A stretch of DNA of 64,000 bases from Anticarsia gemmatalis (lineage: Eukaryota > Arthropoda > Insecta > Lepidoptera > Erebidae), in NCBI RefSeq assembly GCF_050436995.1, contig NC_134766.1, positions 3,596,001 through 3,660,000 on the forward strand, read 5' to 3'. The notes beneath the pieces were generated by a model, which did not search any database, was not told the DNA's origin, and saw nothing but the letters and a program-made list of their open reading frames with translations. Shown here piece after piece: positions 47,495 to 61,163 of this stretch. A program made the position numbers and the translations under genes. The stretch's first letter is position 1, and each line of letters begins with the position of its first letter.

Positions 47495-50400
47495 GAGATC
47501 TAAAACTAAAATAACCTCTCTCTAATTCCGTTTTTTTTACATTCAGCCAGACATATTGCCGCTGCTTTTTTAATTAGAGCAACAAGATAATCGTCTAAAA
47601 TCCTAATCTTAGTCGATCAACTGTTTACTAACTAAATAGTGGAATAATCCTTGAATTTTCGGCCGCAACCTTCACAAAATGGCAACGGCTCACTTCCTCC
47701 TAATTAATATTTCAAAATATAACTAAACATTGAGCCTTCGGACATTAGAATATCCGTTTTAAAACGGCACTGAAATAAACTAAATTTGACGTGGCCATAT
47801 TTTATTTTCTCTTTGTGATGTTATTAAACAATTTCACAGCTGGCAATTTATATTATAATAATTATTTTGAAACAAAATAGTTCTAGAACTAATTTTTCCG
47901 TATTAAATTTGATCAAATACAAAAATTAATGTACATATTACAATCAAAGGATAAAATAATTTTGTAGTTATATCAATTAAGTACCTAGATCACTAAATAA
48001 ATTATTTATGTAATTATTCCGTTCGCATATATCAATATTATTAAGGTATAATATACTCTTTGATATAAATTAAATAATTATCTAGTTTTACCCTCAAATT
48101 CGTTCGAGTTAAATTATCCTGGTTATAAACTGTCTGTGTGCCAAATATCAAAATTCTTCAGCAGTTTTTGAAAAAGTAACAAACACCTATCCAAACACCA
48201 AAACTATCGCAATTATAACAGGAAAGGAAAGCTTCAAAAGCTTGGTCAATATTTCAATAATGAAAAGACTAGTTAACTTTCCCGTCATATTAGATGCAAG
48301 ATTCTTATGTAGTTCCTACACTATGCAAATAGTTATTCACAAGTCACTTCTGTCTGCGATTTACCTCCCTAAACAAACCACTGAACCAATCAGAAAACCG
48401 GAAAAGCGCCCCAAAAGAAAATTCCTGATGAGTCAACGTAATATAGTTAGAGATATCGATAAGCCGTTAATTCGCTATCAGTGGAGCACGCGATAATATC
48501 GACATATCGACGTAACACCAATCGGAAATGCCGATACATTGACGCTCAAACAAAACTACGGTAAATAACCGATATTCGACCAATTTATCGTTGTTTCGAC
48601 GTAATACGTTTGTTGTTATTGTATTTATTGCGTTCTATTCAACCTTGATATAAACTATAGGTTTTCATAATATTGTGGACTAAATTTACAAGGAAAATTA
48701 ATTCGGCACCCTCCTATACAAATAAATATAATTTTTTGGTTAATTACTATTCCTTCTGGATCTCTTGCCGTTGCCCTTGCCCCACGAAACCTCGGCGCCC
48801 ACTAGGAGGTAGCATTGCCCCTGTTGATGACTTATGAAATAAACCAATAAACTGTCTTATAATGTAAGAGAAAAACCTCATTCACTCTTTGAAAAAATAC
48901 ACAGACTATCGCTACAAAAGAAATAGGCCTTTTTCCTTAGCTTTTCAAAGCTGGAATGGAATTTCTTAATTTAAAACCAACAGCTTTTACATCAAAGCAT
49001 ACTATACATATATTGTTAAATTTTTGACAATACATAATGACAAACAATGTATTTTTAAACAACAGAAGACTTATCCATTCTCTTACTTCACTTAATATGT
49101 CACCAATATATGCCGTTTCCCAGATACCACTTCACAAATATCATTTTAACAAACCCCAAACCACTACGTACCTCTAGCTACAACAAACAGGAATCACATT
49201 GGCACATTGTAAACAAACGATCTATAATTACTATAGTAACTTGTTTCTCAGTTCAAGGACGATATAAACGTGATTGGTGGCTTTGAATATTACTATACTA
49301 TTATTATTTCGCATAAGATGAACTTTGTTTTCAAATGTATAGTTTGTTGTGATGATAAGAATAACTTCTGAGAGTTATGGTGTCTAATTTTGATGGTTTA
49401 TGTTCACGGTAGAGTATTTTTAGAAGTGGGTTGAGGTCGACTATAGACAAGTGAATCTGTGTTTACGAAAAGCTAGATGAATTCTACCTATATAGAAAAT
49501 CGACTTTACAATACACTGAATTGAACGATCAGCGTTCAAAAAATCAAAAATAGTTGCAAGCTTTGCAACTTAAGAAAAAAATATTTGACTAATTTTGTTT
49601 TCAGTGTCTAATCATTTGATTGCGGGAATGATTTTGACGATAACCATAAAAGGATGAGAATACTATAAGTAAAAAGTTAGGCATGAAATAGCTTTCACTA
49701 TTGGACAATCATTCTTGCAAGTTAAATAACAAAAAAGCTATACAAAAACGAAAACAAACAATGAATGACACAGAGTGACCGCATTGAGCGTCTCGCGGCC
49801 ATATTGGTGTATCAGATCCGGTGTATGGATGCAAGTAAACAAACTGGTTGCAGGGTCAACGACCCCGCGGTACAATTACCACTCACTTATATAACGTGTA
49901 CTTTGTGTAGGTCGAAATATCACGAGATACATTAGCATATGACTATACTCTATAGTTTGGAATAATAAAAGCGAACTTTATATTTCTTCGTAGAGGCAAC
50001 ATTTGAAAAAACTGAACTGAAATTTTAGATAGAAACCCAAAGACCCCAAATCACTGTTTATCAGAGGACAAATTAAACCTTTAAATGTCCATTGTTTCCC
50101 CCCCTACAAACATGAAAGGGTTAAAAATATAGGCATCAATTAAAATGTCTAAACTCCACGTAAATAAATACAGTTATTATAAATTTTGGTGCTAGTTTTA
50201 AATTTATCACACATGTGCTTAAGTGCATTTAGTCCCTTTTCACACATGTGCATAACTAGTTAATTTCAGTAACATCCACAGTCCGTACAAGTATTAGTAA
50301 ATAGCAACACATGGCTCGCATATTACCTTATGAGCATACAAACACAGATCTTCAATCACAAACACAAGTGTGACCTCCATTAGAATAAGCATATCTAAGC

Positions 50401-51249
50401 TTAAAATTACAGCCATAGATTCACTAAAAAAAAACCAGCTATATTAAATTAATCTTTCAGTCTCTATCGGATCAAAAATGAAAGGTCATGTTTGCTGAAG
50501 CCCATCAAAAACGTATAAGTTCACCCGAAAACCAGGAAACCAGAAATTCTGGATTGGTCAGTTCAGCCAGTCCAATAATAGACTCCGCAGTTCTCAACGA
50601 ACCACGGTCCAAAATAAATCATTAACCATTAACTCTTTAAAGGCCGAAAAATAGATAAATAAAACCAAAGTACCAATACAACTAGCTTTTAAAGTTTCCA
50701 GGTCAAACCATCATCCTAATTACTCATCCGAAGCAACAATAAAAAGCGTAACCAACCGAAATACATACAGTTTATTATGATTACAAGCCAAAATAAACCT
50801 CAATGCTCCAAATATCTGTTTGGCAAGCAGAACCACATGGTACAGCTAGTTAACATGCGTTGTTTAATTATAGATATCGGTATTTATGTGATTAGTCATC
50901 CGCTATTTAGGTTCGAACCTAGATTCTTTTTCAATTATGGTATACAAGATGCTAAATGGTTAGTCGTTTTTTTGTAAGCAGAACATTGTCTGAAAATAAC
51001 CTTAATGAGTAATCGAAATGAGCAGTTCAATGCAACTTCGACAGTTTTTAAAGAGGCTGATTAATACAAAAATGACTACGTATCTACATATATCTTTGTA
51101 TGTACATCGTGCTTAAAATAATTGTAAATTAGTCTATTCCACATTCAGGCATTCAATTTAGGGCGCATTCAGACAGAGGGTAAGAGGGAGGGTTTATTTC
51201 TTAATCGCTTTAAGTCGATAACTTCAAAGTTAACACCATAACACCTATT
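47495..51249. other. AT-rich non-coding DNA
   Basis: It contains a worn Helitron remnant at about 48121-48210 (aaactgtctgtgtgccaaat). Short frames at 48242-48496 and 50777-50977 show nothing recognisable. Confidence 0.4.
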
Positions 51250-51345
51250 TAATACTCATCATCAGCCTAGCCAGCTGGAGCGATTGCCTATCGGACCTCC
51301 ACAAGCCAGACACCTGGGTTATAACACGATACCCTTCGGTAAGAC
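51250..51345 (-). mobile_element. RTE-like LINE 3' end fragment
   Basis: The minus strand repeats the end of the element at 43395-43568: gggtatcgtgttataaccca, then the gaggtccgataggcaatcgc block. The tail is a short gatgatg. Confidence 0.6.
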
Positions 51346-52812
51346 TGTTAGTGACTGTTAACGACTGTCAAAATTCTTAAAAAATACAATTCAACACTAG
51401 TTAGTAACTGATAGTACATGAGAAAAGAGACAAAAAAACCTTAACTACCAAACCAAAACAAAAAACATACTTCATATTCCGGTTGCTAAGCTCATCAGCA
51501 TCCAATCAACTACATCACACGATAATGACGTACAAAAAGAACTAGCAATAAAACCTAGTGACGATAGACATGCGCGAACGCATGCCGCAGGGCTGCCAAT
51601 TTAATGAGACATTAATCAATATTGAATTATTAATACGGATAGTGTTTTATTTGAGCAATTAACATACATTGACAGAAAGTTTTTTGGCGCTTGTTCATGA
51701 TATGAACATGATTCACTATAATGGTTTTAATACTTCTGGTTAACAGGGGAATATAGAATTTTATTTTAACATGATTTATTTGTAGAATGCTCCATTAAAG
51801 ACCAGCACTTCCAATTCGTTATTTTGTATCATCTGTGGTATATGTGCACTGTGGTCGTTTTGTGTTAATTCACGAAATAAAGATATGCGACAGAAATCCT
51901 CAATTGCATTTGCATATACATACATACATAATATCACGCCCTTTCCCATAGGGGTCGGCAGATGCCAAAGAACGTCACTCGGTAAAATCCTTACGAATTT
52001 CATTTCAGAATCCCTTAAATCTAATGTTAATGAAATAACTTGAGATTAAAGAGATTGAGATGCGTTTTATTGAGGAGTGTTTTCTGACATAACATGTTAT
52101 GTACAATGTATAACACAACTGTTCACATTAGATTACAGTTCGTGATTTACACCGCTATCCTGTTGATATTGTTTATCTTAAGTGTTTGCGATTCCATAGT
52201 GGTCAACTCACGTGTCACGCACGCGATATGAAGATACACCTAGTTTATACATTGCAAAGGCAATTTCACTCTATGAAAAAGAAAGACAAGACCGTAGAAA
52301 TACATCGACACTTTGTTGTTTATGTCATTAGTCTCATGAACATTCATATCAATTTATTCTAACACCAGTTGCCAATTTCGAGCTACTGCTGTAAATATTC
52401 AATTTGAAATAAAAATATCACAATAACTTAGAGTCTTACCAGCAGTTCCCCGGTACCTATTAGAAGCTTGATTTGATATTTGAACAATAAAATAAACTCT
52501 TTTGATAGAGTCAACCCTACAAGGTTTCCGGCTCATAGCGTCGTTTTTATTGCGTCATTAAGACTAGATCCTCTGTTGTATATTCGCTTGCACGTGTTTG
52601 ATAGAGACGGCAAAAACTAAACAAGAAAAATCTCTGAGAAAAATCCTTCAAGTGAAAAGATGCTACTTGGATAATGATAATTTAATTAATCAAGATTGTT
52701 TATTTCAAAATTAACATAAAAAATATTCAAAATTCTTATCCATATTATAATTGGACATTTGACATTTGGTACACAATAAAGATAAGTATGTTTAAGAAAC
52801 ATATGAATTAAA
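51346..52812. other. AT-rich non-coding DNA
   Basis: It contains a minus-strand LINE end at about 51930-52003 (atcacgccctttcccatagg on plus). No exon seen. Confidence 0.4.
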
Positions 52813-53075
52813 CTAGCTGACCCGCGCAACTTCGCTTGTGGCACATAAGAAAGAATGAGTGAGCATTTTCCCCGTTTTTGTTACATTTTTTATTGCCACT
52901 CTATTCCTATTGGTCGTAGCGTGATGATATATAGCCTATAGCCTTCCTCGATAAATGGACTATCTTATACTGAAATATTTTTTTAAATCGGACCAGTAGT
53001 TCCTAAGATTAGTGCGTTCAAACAAACAAACAAACAAACAAACAAACTCATCAGCTTTATAATATTAAGTATAGA
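52813..53075 (-). mobile_element. Non-autonomous Helitron, family A
   Basis: The minus strand starts TCTATACTTAATATTATAAA after A and ends GGGTCAGCTAG before T. It carries a longer (GTTT)n run than the other copies. Confidence 0.85.
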
Positions 53076-53774
53076 TTAAGGGGTTCATATACCGTCAACA
53101 TATATTACAATGCACTATGCATAATGGTTCCTCAGGATATTCTAATTGTACCTAACGCAGCATGATATAATCTATATCCAGAGTATAGAAAAGGTTTCAA
53201 AAAGGGAATATAGTGCAAAGTATAAAAATAAATAAAATTCATCACCATCCCACTACTGGGTAATACATACTACGAGAATAAAGAGGGTGCAAGGCCTTGA
53301 GTCCGACACGTCAGCAAAATACATATTGGGAACTTTATGTTCATCAACTTAATTAAAAACGCTTCTGTCAAAATATCGCTGCATAACATGCATAACTTCA
53401 CGACCTTATAAAAACATTTTCAAGGACTGTTTGTATCAGCAGGTGTTTCCACTCCATGAAGTACCCACAAACATTTACTTTACAAACCCAAGCTTTCTGC
53501 ATGACACGTGTTTGTTCACTCGTGTTTTGACAAATGTCCAAACATACGTTTGTTTTCTCTACAGTCCCTACGGTATTAGTGTAAGCATTCATTTGTATGT
53601 TGCTTTGCTAAACATTTTTGATAAGGCGCTTATACAAATCAGACTAAAATATGGTAAAATTTGTGCTAAAAAATCCATGTTGATATGATTTTTAAATGTC
53701 TCTTAACTAAGCCAGTGTATTGGACTATACTAGTGTGCGTAGTACTCGTAACTAGGTCCTGTATGACAAGATGT

Positions 53775-53885
53775 ATGGATGTGAATGAGGCAATGGAAGT
53801 TTGTAAGGATCGTACCAAGTGGCGATTTTTGGTCTCTTTGGACCTACCACTCTAGAAAAAAGGCGTAAAATTATACAAGTATGTA
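53775..53885 (+). pseudogene. LINE reading-frame end, truncated and decayed
   Basis: It reads DVNEAMEVCKDRTKWRF then LVSLDLP and a stop, followed by aaaaaaggcgtaaaattata. This is the same C-terminus and 3' end as the smaller fragments at 35826-35905 and 40128-40178, here with the longest stretch of frame preserved. It is the final portion of an RTE-like reverse transcriptase frame. Confidence 0.55.
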
Positions 53886-56324
53886 CCTTAATCCATTAAG
53901 GTATAACTTTATGTATAGTATTTAAACACAATTTTAACATACAGCGAGACGGAAAATTAACAAACTTTGTTCATTTTACGACGAGTAATACCCGATAACA
54001 TTATATGTGGTTTACCTCAAAGGGGTCACGTATACACGCACCTAAGTTATAAATAACAAAATTTATGACCTAGAAAACTGTTGAAACTATTCATATCAAA
54101 TAAAGCACGTAAAACCTTCATCTAAAATTCCTTTAGTATGCCCGGATCTATTTTCAAAATGGGGTCGAATTAAGGTCACAGTTCTTTCCGTTGACCTAAA
54201 TGTTGACACACCTTAGAAAATGACTAGATTTGATGACCCTATTACAATTTCTTTTGTATACTATTACATAGGGACAGGGAGCTTTTCTTAAAACTTTTTT
54301 TGTAGAAAGGAAGACTGAAACCTTTTTGCGTGGGCAGTTTCATTGTGCCAACTAAAGGCTTAGAAATGCGGTTTTATAACGGCTTTTCACGAACTGTACT
54401 GAAAATAGGCTTCCCTTTTGTTAGCAAATAATCCAGCAACATGTTCTAAATAGAGTTATCGACTATTATCAATTTACCTGGAAACAGCCTACTGCTTGAT
54501 TCTGGGAAAACTATTTAAGGGTGTGCACACATCGCATTTTAATGGCTGACCGCGTGTGAGATGGTATGTTTGTATTGTATGCAATGTCATGTAGTTATGT
54601 TAGTAAAGCTGCAAAGTTCGTCTTGTTTGTGAAACTTAAGTCTGTCAACGTTATAAAAATACCTAGTGTCGCCTTAATAACTAAAAACTGCGAGAGTTAA
54701 ACTGAGTTTGCAATTTCTAAAAGAGCCTATTTCACATAAAAAGATATAACGCATATTTAATTGAGCTGTACAATAACTACTGCTCTTAATTCTTGATTAC
54801 TGAACATTTTATTTCAATTTTGATTTATAAAATAGCATTAAAAAAGAGTATATTGGCTACAAATACGTAGATGCTTTATAAATATTGACCACAAACAATT
54901 TAAATATAGACAGGCTACTTGAAGGTTCGGGGAAAGCTATTTTATTCAGCGGTTCTTTGTAACTATGATTGAATTCATGCCCTTTGGAAAACACGTAACT
55001 ATAACTTATGTTTAATGGAAAAAGGTGGACAATATACGAACAACTAAGTATTATTTATTATTATTGTATAGTATCCAGATAACTACAATGAGAGGAAAGT
55101 TACTGCAAAGAACATACTCTGGAACGTAATCTCCTTGTTAAGTCGTTAACTGAAGTTTAAACGCTTTAAAAATAACAACTAAAACATTACTACTTAAACT
55201 ATTACATACTTTATTGAGATAATTACTCTAATATTACAAATATACTAATAGTTCCTACGTCGCATACCTATATTAATTTCTTTTTGTAGGTCTCTCGCAG
55301 ATGCAAATATATGAAAAATACACGCACGTAATCATTTCAAGTTTTATACTTCCATAACGAAATACCGCGCTTTCACTGACCACAAAAAATACGAAAAGAG
55401 GAAATCCATGCAATTTTCTCGAATAATTACTCGTTTGGTGTCAGTTCTTTCCTAAGAAGGCAATTTATATGAGTACCATGTACCGTTCACGGACATCCGG
55501 AGCGCCGCAGCTGGTCTGAACTTTATATCGGAAATCTGGCGCCAACTTCGACACCCAACTAATAACTAAGATTAAACTTAGTTGGAGAACTTCTGAGTGA
55601 TATTTTATCTACTCCAATATCTCTACAAATTAGTTACTGCAGATACTCGAGCAATTTTATTATGAGCAGGATTAATAATGAGATTTTGGCTGCCCTTTTT
55701 ATGATTCTGCTGTCATAAGTGCTGTCTGTTCCTTTGCCTTTCTCTCTGAATAACTGTAATTAGAGTACTAAGTTTCTTTTAAAGCAGTAGGTTTACTACT
55801 TTATAAGGCACTCTGACACACGGAATGCCATCAGCTAGTCAGACACTTTGTATTTGAATAAGACCTATTAAGCAACGACGACATAACACCAAATTTACTC
55901 TTCCTTAGGTCAATTTCTCCACATCTGAATAAATATCTTATACTGTCATTATTTTCCCACTTTAACTATCTAATAGATTATCCGATACTTGTCAATAATC
56001 TGTGAAACCCTTAATCTTTCAACGAAGCAATCCTCACAATCAATTACATAAGACAGAGGTTCTCAAGTACACATACAAACATGTTCCAGCGTTCCACGTG
56101 TAGTCTTGAACGAGCCAATTGTCAATATTAGTGTTTAGTGTCCATTCGGTGATCGTTTGACCTGAAACATTTCACTCGGAGTGCATGATAACATGATGAC
56201 ATGATTTGGGCTAAGGAATATTGTGATAGAAAGGCGTAACTTGGCTATTGTAGATAATTATTCCTTTTCCGCCCTGATCGACCTGAAGTAAAATTACTCA
56301 CAGCTGAAAAATAAGTTTTTTTGA
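53886..56324. other. AT-rich non-coding DNA
   Basis: A small GC-richer patch at 55495-55560 contains a minus-strand GATATAAAGTTC and a CpG-rich block. It might be promoter-like but has no leader or donor that I can support. Nothing else is recognised. Confidence 0.35.
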
Positions 56325-56490
56325 CAAAGGCAACTCTCGCGCTAAGAGTTTTTCTTGTCGCTGGTACTTTTGTAAACGTACAAACAACGGACACAAGGTA
56401 CGACCAGCCCCAGAACTACTATTTGTGGATCGCATAAATAATTCTTCCGTGTGGGAATCGAACCTTACCCACTGCGCCACGGAGGCAGTC
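56325..56490 (-). mobile_element. tRNA-derived SINE, family 1
   Basis: The minus strand starts GACTGCCTCCGTGGCGCAGT, with a B-box GGTTCGATTCC, then the same body as 2009-2195. The tRNA-like head is the clearest of the three copies. Confidence 0.75.
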
Positions 56491-59159
56491 ATATGAAAAG
56501 TTGTTACCCTTTTAGGGCGGATAAATTTTGGAATGACGTATGCTGACCATAAGAAATCAATTTACGATAAACGACGTATAAGCTGTAAGTCTCAGTTCGC
56601 ACTCGTCACACTGCATAGAGAGATCAGAAATGTATTCAGCCTGAATCCTTTAAAAACTTGTTTATATATTTTCGCATTATAATTTGTTTTGCAACTCGTT
56701 TATTACTTAAACGCGGAAACGCGGAACTCGTCAACGCACTACTTCCTTAAGTCAATCAGAGTTATTCAAATGATGCCGTAAAATAGTCTGTTGTCTGTTA
56801 CAGTTGCATATTGATCTTCCGACAATGCGTAAAGCTACGCAGAAAGGCTTTTTCATGACTCTCACTTAAGTATTTTTGTATCGACTTATTACCCTAAATT
56901 ACACTAGAAGAATCATAAACCTTTGCTTTGGTTAATCAATAAAATCATTTCTTCGAATAAGGAAACAATGTGCTTTCACATACCTACAACTACTATATAA
57001 AAAATTGTTGGTAAATCTGCGCTATTTTCCTCGTGTAAAATAATTTTACTTTGGTGTGTGCTTATCGTTTCGTCGTAAGCAGACTTCCTGCCACTAAAAC
57101 AATAAGCAAGACTATAGGCATCTCATTAAAACAGTCGTTTAGAGGAAAAATACCAACCGTCTGTTTGTACAACTGCTTAGCGGATTATTTAGGTACCGTT
57201 ATTTGACTTGTAAACATACAAGTAGATGTCTATTATATGTCATAGTATACCAGAAACGCGTTTTATAAGCACTATTCACCTTTCCAAAAGTTTTTTGTGT
57301 TTTCAGTTACTCGTCTCTTTCTTATACATTTTATAACAAGAGAAAGAAAGAGAAGAGAATATATTAAATATGATTTAAACGCCAACTGTGTAAATATTAA
57401 CACCGAAAACTCCATGCCTAAAAATGTATCCCCGTAAAAAGCTGGCCAAACGCAAACACTGCTATAGGCATAGTTCATATTCGCCACAACATACTTTTTC
57501 CGCTCAATACAGTCTGTGTTCTTAAAAACTAAACTGTCAATACCAAGGTTAAACAGTAAACAAGGGCAAAAACGGAGCAAATCGATTTTCCGCTTGACAA
57601 TACATAACAATCAGCTAACACTTAAATTTTCTAGAAAATACTAATCCTGTCTTGTCAATTGCAAATATATTTTCCTTAAAAAATATAAAACGTATATTCA
57701 AAGTTCGCTTTTCTGTTCACTAGATGGCGTTGTCTAAACTAAAATCTTCAACGTATTGTTAACTTAATCAGGCATACAAATACAGGTATTTATTTTATTT
57801 AACTATGCGCAGGAGCACGCGTTTGTTTCGTGTAGTTTGTTTTCATTTTCACAGCAAAGGAAATTTCTAAAGATTACAATATTTAATAACAATGATATAT
57901 ACTGATAAAACTTGTGATAATTTCACCTAGATATAAATAAATACCTTTTTAGTGCTACCTACAAACTACATACGTCATTGATAAAAGCAGGCGATCGGAT
58001 TAACAGTGATTAGCGAATTACGAATCCGGATTCATTTATACGTCATCTTCGCTTTACCACGACCACGTGAATTCTTATCGAAAACTCTTTAAGTGAAAAT
58101 AAACTAATGTATACTGTCAAAACTAGTGCATTTTCAGATCGGATAGGATAATTATTTCTAAGAATTTGAGACCAAAAATAAGTTTTAGTTCCAGAAACTT
58201 AAGAATAGTCTCCAATGTTCGTACTTCTAAATAGTCCCCGACAAAAAGCCTGGTTTCCAGACAGTCTTAGTCAACTATGTTTAAAAACAAGACTTCCTAA
58301 AAGCACTTAAAAAAAGATCAAGTGGTTGTTTTCTCACATCGATGATGCAGCATCCGCTATACATTCCTGGAACGGAATCCAGATATAACAAAAGTGTTCA
58401 CAATGTCAGCTAAACAGTTTATGTTGTAAATCTAGATTCTAATACTTTTTACCTTGATCGTGATCTAATAGAGCGTTAATCATGTGATAATGTGGGCAAC
58501 ACTACACAGAATATGGTGTAACAGGAAAAGAAACTAAGTATTACCCTGTTGATAGAACAGGCTTTGGAGAAAACACCTCAAAATCAGAGGAAATACGTAA
58601 AAGAACCATGAAAAATAGCTTATTAACTAGAAAATTAAGCAGCTTTGGAAAGAATAACAGCAGATTTTTTGCCACAAAATGATTCTCCACAGATCGCAAT
58701 AGACTTTCCCACTATTACATGCGGCTAAAATTATAAATGGCGAAAAATAGGTGTGTTTCATGCTCTCTGCCCATATCTTCGTGTATAAATAATATAGCAG
58801 GTCCTCTGTTTATCCTAGAACCGTACTATTGGGATTCAAGTTTATACACCATTTTAATTAAACTATGTTCTGATAATAGTCATGATAATTAACAATTTGC
58901 CTACGTGACTAATAACCAACAGTAAACAAAGCTTAAGTACATAGAGACGAAGAGAAACACTTTAATTTGTTTGTTGACTCTAAAGAGTACATTGAAACAG
59001 TGACGCTTTTTTGATAATTACTGAATAATATTTATGTTCAACAATGTCTTGGTAAATAAATATTGAAACTACCTATTTCCTCTGAACAGTGCTGTCTGAA
59101 CGTGTGTTTGGAAGCACACACAAGTCTGTTCTTTAGTAACTTTTAACAATTTTTGGTGT
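56491..59159. other. AT-rich non-coding DNA
   Basis: It holds the longest intact frames of this part of the window (112 codons on minus at 57272-57610), without a recognisable domain. No repeat identified. Confidence 0.35.
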
Positions 59160-59330
59160 AGGTACTTATAACTGTTGATCATGAGGTCTTGGGTTCGATT
59201 CCCGGGTCGGACAATTTGTTATTGGGCTTTTTTTATTTATATTTTAATAATCCTCAATAGTTGTCCAGAGTTTGGTGACGTGCCGGGCCTATAGCAATAA
59301 ACCCGCCTTCTGTTACATTGACCTAACATT
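59160..59330 (+). mobile_element. tRNA-derived SINE, family 3
   Basis: A B-box GGTTCGATTCCCGGGTCGGA is followed by caatttgttattgggctttt, ttgtccagagtttggtgacg and agcaataaacccgccttctg, a body I recall from lepidopteran SINEs. Confidence 0.6.
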
Positions 59331-61030
59331 GTATATGGCAAGATCTGGGTCTATTATTTACTTCTCCGAGAATAAAATTAATATGTGAGACTGTGCAGAA
59401 GTCTTTTCTTTCAAAACATTTGATATGACTAGTCAATTTCATAATCATTGCATAAATCTATGACACTGCACTTAGAGTATCATTTTACAATCGTAAACTG
59501 CGACTAAAAGGTGTCATTGACATTATTGCAAAACAGATTATGCGGTTACGACCTTCACAAAGGCAATATTGAAGGACAGCGAACTGCGGTCAGATGACGT
59601 ATATGAAGAGTGTAATGAGATACTTGGATACTTAGGGAAAAACTGCCTTTTAAATTAACACGAGCCTATGTGAGGAAAATGGAAAGGTATTGTGGTATGG
59701 AGATTTTTTATTCATATTCCTGATAGCTCCCGGTATAAAGTTTGTTTAAAGGAGGAAAAGTTGCCCATTCTGTGAAATTTTAGAGTGTTGCCATACAAAA
59801 AAAAACTGTTTCATATCATTATTGTTTCTAGTTGCGCCATTCTACAGCTGAAATTGGCTCATTTTGAGGTATACGGACAAGATTAATTACGGTATTTTTA
59901 TATTTTTTTAAAAATATATCTTTTATAATTGACAGTAAGCAACTTTTGTGCAATAAACAAAAATTATATGAGCCACGTAATCATAGACTTTAAAAACTAA
60001 ATAATCTTCTAATTAGAGCCACTTGTTTTAATTAATATCCACGGAAGACGGAGCAATTGCCTTTCGCTACGTGCGAATATTTCGCTACGTGTGACGTCAC
60101 GAGTGCGCTTGCACTCAACGCACCGAGCGTGCTGCGAGCACGAACAATTGACAATCAGGCATATAAAAACTGTTTTATGTTTAACATTTGATCACAAAGA
60201 TGTTTACGTTAATTGGTAGCTGATTGAGGGTGTGGAGGTTCCTATTTCCGCGATAGGTTATGGAACTGTTCTTTGATATCTAACAGTATATTGTTTTAAA
60301 ATGTTGTGTGAAGTGAGACTTTTACGGTAGTTTTTAAAGCCTTGTCTATCCTCTATTTACGTAATAAAGGACTTGTTTTCTTTTTCTTTATTTAATCATT
60401 TACTGTTCCACTGCTGGGCAAGGGTCTCCTCGCAAATAAGGGGGAGGGGTTACGCCTTGAGTCCACCACGCTGGCCAAGTGCGGGCTGGGGACTTTGCAT
60501 GCCCTCAATAAATGTATTAAATAAATTTTAGGCATGCAAGGTTTCCTGGCGATGTTCTACATCTATCATTTTGATCTGACTTCGTTTTCTATAACCCATT
60601 CATGGATAGCAATTCTTACTGAAATTACTAATTGGTAGATGATTTTAGCATACTCTACATTTACAAATCTAGATCATGTAAGAATACTAGATATTCAGCC
60701 TTCATCTAGAGTTGCGTTAAAACTGCTACTCGTAAAAGTCGCTATGAATGAAATATATCTTTGTGTTTATAGTTACAAACCTCCTACACAATTATATGTT
60801 TAGCAGAAATCAGGTTTCAATAACAGGAAAATTGGAACAAAGTTCATTGCATATAAATATAAATGCACTCTGTTTTCACATTAAATAAGTACAAACACAT
60901 ATCCTTATTAGTTTCTTTTTATATAAGTACTGCAATTAAAATGCGAAAACAATTACTAATTAACACGTGATCTAGGTCCGAAATCTTAATCACGTGGATT
61001 TAGATTTCGGATTTCAATGTAACTAGAATG
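59331..61030. other. Non-coding DNA
   Basis: It contains a GC-richer patch at 60041-60140 with TGACGTCAC (a CRE-like site) and alternating gcgagcac motifs, echoed at 62480-62600. It also has a LINE-end remnant at 60396-60500 (ctgggcaagggtctcctcgc). No exon seen. Confidence 0.4.
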
Positions 61031-61069
61031 ACTTGAAACTATGATGCAATAATTGAAAAAACTCTTTAA

Positions 61070-61100
61070 TCCATACTAATATTATAAATGCGAAAGTAAC

Positions 61101-61163
<63 letters not shown>

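Noticed and set aside
55495..55560. Promoter on the minus strand (GATATAAAG plus CpG-rich block)
   Set aside because: No leader, donor or coding exon follows that I can support.
56440..56490. tRNA gene on the minus strand
   Set aside because: The B-box and partial head are present, but the sequence continues into the SINE body shared with two other loci and the acceptor stem does not close.
57272..57610. 112-codon minus-strand open frame with hydrophobic stretches
   Set aside because: No domain recognised, no splice signals in register, and AT-rich composition like its surroundings. A chemoreceptor exon was considered but no motif supports it.
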